Source of the DNA: Caulobacteraceae bacterium
Lineage (GTDB): Bacteria; Pseudomonadota; Alphaproteobacteria; Caulobacterales; Caulobacteraceae
Direction: 5' to 3'
Length of the DNA: 6,654 nt
Assembly (NCBI GenBank): GCA_947479185.1
Contig: CANJYY010000151.1
Location: 1-6,654 of the forward strand
Position numbers and translations under genes: made by a program. This document shows positions 5,573-6,654 of this stretch, one piece after another (the stretch's first letter is position 1; each line of letters opens with the position of its first letter). The notes under the pieces were generated by a model. The model was not told the DNA's origin. It did not search any database and saw only the letters and a list, made by a program, of their open reading frames with translations.

Positions 5573-6338
5573 CTGCCAGCGCCGCCTTGATCGCGTCCCT
5601 CAGCACCGGCCGCAGCCGCCCGGCCAGCGCCGCCTCGACCCGGTTGTCCGCGCCCAGATGGGTGCCCTTGGCCAGCTCCATCTGGATCGCGTGCACCCCG
5701 CTCGCCGGGACGCCGTAGGTGCGGGTGATGTAGCCGCCCTTGAAGCGCCCGTTGAGCACGGCCGCATAGGGGCTGGCCTCGCAGGCGGCGAAGGCCGCCG
5801 CGCTGACCGCCCCGCCGCAGGCGGCGCCATCGGCCGTGCCCAGGTTCAGGTCGGGCAGGGTCCCGTCGAACAGCCGCGGCACGACGGCGCTGATCGAATG
5901 GGCGTCCCACAGCAGGGCGTGGCCGTGCCGGTCGAGCGCGCTCGCCACGGCCAGGGCCAGCGCCTGGTGATAGGGCCGCCAGTAGCGCTCGCGGCGGTCG
6001 GCGATCTCGGCCTCATCCGGCGCCGCGTCGCGGTAGATGGCTTCGCCGAGGAAGGTCTCCTCGGGAACCAGGCCGGCGCCCCACTGGCCCGGATAGAGCG
6101 GCCTGTTGTCCGGCGGCCGGTTGACGTCGATGACCAGCCGCGACCAGCGGGCGGTGACCGTCGTGGCGCCGAGCTCGGCCGCGAAATCGTAGAGCGCCGG
6201 CTGCTCGAAGTCGGTGTCGTCCATCCGCAGGGCCGCCGGCGTCATGCGCGCGGCGATGGCGTCGGGGATGTCGGTCCCGACATGCGGAAAGCTGAGGATC
6301 AGCGGCGAGGAGCCGGCGGAGACGAGGGGGGCGGTCAT
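5559..6338 (-). CDS. hutG: N-formylglutamate deformylase (N-formylglutamate amidohydrolase)
   Basis: A 259-residue cytoplasmic enzyme that hydrolyses N-formyl-L-glutamate to formate and glutamate (EC 3.5.1.68), the last step of the five-step histidine degradation route. Family motifs run the full length: SFPHVGTDIP (16-25), DDTDF (40-44), ARWSRLVIDVNRPPD (63-77), PLYPGQ (80-85), WDAHSISAVVPRLFDG (144-159), NGRFKGGYITRTYG (196-209) and GVHAIQMELA (214-223). The conserved H19, D145, H147, H216 and E221 are candidate metal or catalytic residues. AAGGA at 6346-6350 lies seven bases before the ATG. No hutH, hutU, hutI or hutF is in the window, so it is either an isolated copy or the edge of a larger cluster. 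It shares strand with the M20 peptidase gene 128 bp upstream. Its stop codon and last codons lie in a palindromic repeat. Confidence 0.94.
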   Translation of the reverse strand: MTAPLVSAGSSPLILSFPHVGTDIPDAIAARMTPAALRMDDTDFEQPALYDFAAELGATTVTARWSRLVIDVNRPPDNRPLYPGQWGAGLVPEETFLGEAIYRDAAPDEAEIADRRERYWRPYHQALALAVASALDRHGHALLWDAHSISAVVPRLFDGTLPDLNLGTADGAACGGAVSAAAFAACEASPYAAVLNGRFKGGYITRTYGVPASGVHAIQMELAKGTHLGADNRVEAALAGRLRPVLRDAIKAALAALSR

Positions 6339-6340
6339 GG

Positions 6341-6418
6341 GCGCGTCCTTCGAGACGCGATCCCGAGGGATCGCTCCTCAGGATGACGAACGCCTATGCC
6401 CGTCATGGTGAGGAGCGA
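6341..6418. repeat. palindromic intergenic repeat upstream of hutG
   Basis: Two stacked palindromes. GCGATCCC (6357-6364) and GGGATCGC (6367-6374) form a perfect 8-bp stem with a GA centre. TCGCTCCTCAGGATGACG (6371-6388) pairs with 6401-6418 at 16 of 18 positions around a 12-base loop. The string TCCTTCGAGAC...GCTCCTCAGGATGACG is one I recognise as a common dispersed repeat in Alphaproteobacteria. Its left end contains the hutG Shine-Dalgarno sequence. Confidence 0.65.
6346..6350 (-). promoter_or_regulatory. Shine-Dalgarno site of hutG, within the repeat
   Basis: AAGGA on the minus strand, seven bases before the ATG at 6338. The same bases belong to the TCCTTCGAGAC head of the intergenic repeat, so the repeat appears to donate the ribosome-binding site. 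Confidence 0.55.
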
Positions 6419-6430
6419 GGCCCCAGCCGA

Positions 6431-6449
6431 CCCCGGACCTGATCCGGGG
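6431..6449. repeat. short palindrome downstream of the M20 peptidase gene
   Basis: CCCCGGA (6431-6437), loop CCTGA, TCCGGGG (6443-6449): a 7-bp GC-rich stem located 18 bases past the peptidase stop codon. No T-run is seen, so terminator function is uncertain. The sequence is another one I know as widespread in Alphaproteobacteria. Confidence 0.6.
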
Positions 6450-6466
6450 CTCGAACCACGCAAGCT

Positions 6467-6654
6467 CTACCCCGCCGCCGCGGTGGCGATCAGCCGGGTG
6501 AAGAAGTCGGTCATCCGCTTCAGGTTCTCCAGCGACATATGTTCGTTGGTGCCGTGGATCATGCCGAACTCGTCGACCGAGGCGTGCATCGGGGCGAAGC
6601 GGTACACGTCCTGGGCCACGTCGGTCATGTAGCGGCTGTCGGTGCCGGCGGTGA
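6467..6654 (-). CDS. M20 family peptidase, C-terminal fragment (carboxypeptidase S / PM20D1-like)
   Basis: The last 61 residues of a gene that enters from the right edge. The fragment begins TAGTDSRYMTDVAQDVYRFA and contains DEFGMIHGTNEHMSLENLKR, ending in an Ala-rich tail. The GTDSRY element and the IHGTNE segment, whose His is the last metal ligand of the second zinc site, are typical of M20 carboxypeptidases of the CPS1/PM20D1 branch. These enzymes hydrolyse peptides or N-acyl amino acids with a two-zinc centre. The catalytic domain start, any signal peptide and the substrate cannot be judged. It lies on the same strand and 128 bp upstream of hutG; the gap is filled with palindromes, so co-transcription is possible. 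Confidence 0.85.
   Translation of the reverse strand, partial: TAGTDSRYMTDVAQDVYRFAPMHASVDEFGMIHGTNEHMSLENLKRMTDFFTRLIATAAAG

Noticed and set aside
3889..5910. A 673-codon open frame on the minus strand
   Set aside because: It runs antisense to the permease and across the repeat into hutG in another frame. The composition is Arg, Gly, Asp and His rich with no domain, which is typical of a high-GC shadow frame.
5658..6386. A 242-codon plus-strand frame opposite hutG
   Set aside because: It is a shadow of the fully conserved HutG frame, rich in Gly, Arg and Val, without family features.
6396..6632. A 78-codon plus-strand frame at the right end
   Set aside because: It is antisense to the M20 peptidase fragment, which shows clear family motifs.

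Overview
This window is strongly GC-rich, with short intergenic gaps and dispersed palindromic repeats of a kind common in Alphaproteobacteria. Protein style, the DUF6356 and DUF885 genes and the plcP-type gene fit Caulobacterales (Caulobacter, Phenylobacterium, Brevundimonas) or nearby sphingomonads. No rRNA, tRNA, CRISPR array, transposase or phage gene is visible. The placement rests on pattern recognition, not on a database search.

Layout. Left end, minus strand: a calcineurin-like metallophosphoesterase of the PlcP/LpxH-like family (218-1030) is followed by the start of a GT4 glycosyltransferase that runs off the window (1-218). The two share one base in a TGATG stop/start junction. A 105-bp divergent spacer separates them from a TetR-family regulator (1136-1777, plus). 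A 13-bp palindrome lies just before the regulator, and a degenerate Pho-box-like direct repeat lies nearer plcP. Next comes a small DUF6356 membrane protein (1848-2087, plus), whose stop codon overlaps that of a convergent secreted DUF885 putative metallopeptidase (2084-3889, minus). A 122-bp divergent spacer leads to an APC-superfamily amino acid permease (4012-5424, plus). The permease converges on an N-formylglutamate deformylase, hutG (5559-6338, minus), across a nested inverted repeat. The right end holds the 3' end of an M20 carboxypeptidase S/PM20D1-like peptidase gene (6467-6654, minus), separated from hutG by a second cluster of palindromes.

How the genes may work together. The most coherent system is the plcP-glycosyltransferase pair. 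In other Alphaproteobacteria, PlcP removes phospholipid head groups during phosphate starvation and an Agt-type GT4 enzyme glycosylates the resulting diacylglycerol. The order, strand and coupling here match that lipid-remodelling module. The right half has an amino acid and peptide theme: a secreted DUF885 putative peptidase, an amino acid permease, the last step of the five-step histidine degradation route, and an M20 peptidase. That grouping is inference from family names. No wholly new system is evident. The less ordinary points are the plcP-agt coupling with a possible extra TetR control, and the way dispersed repeats form both ends of hutG, supplying its stop codon and its Shine-Dalgarno sequence.
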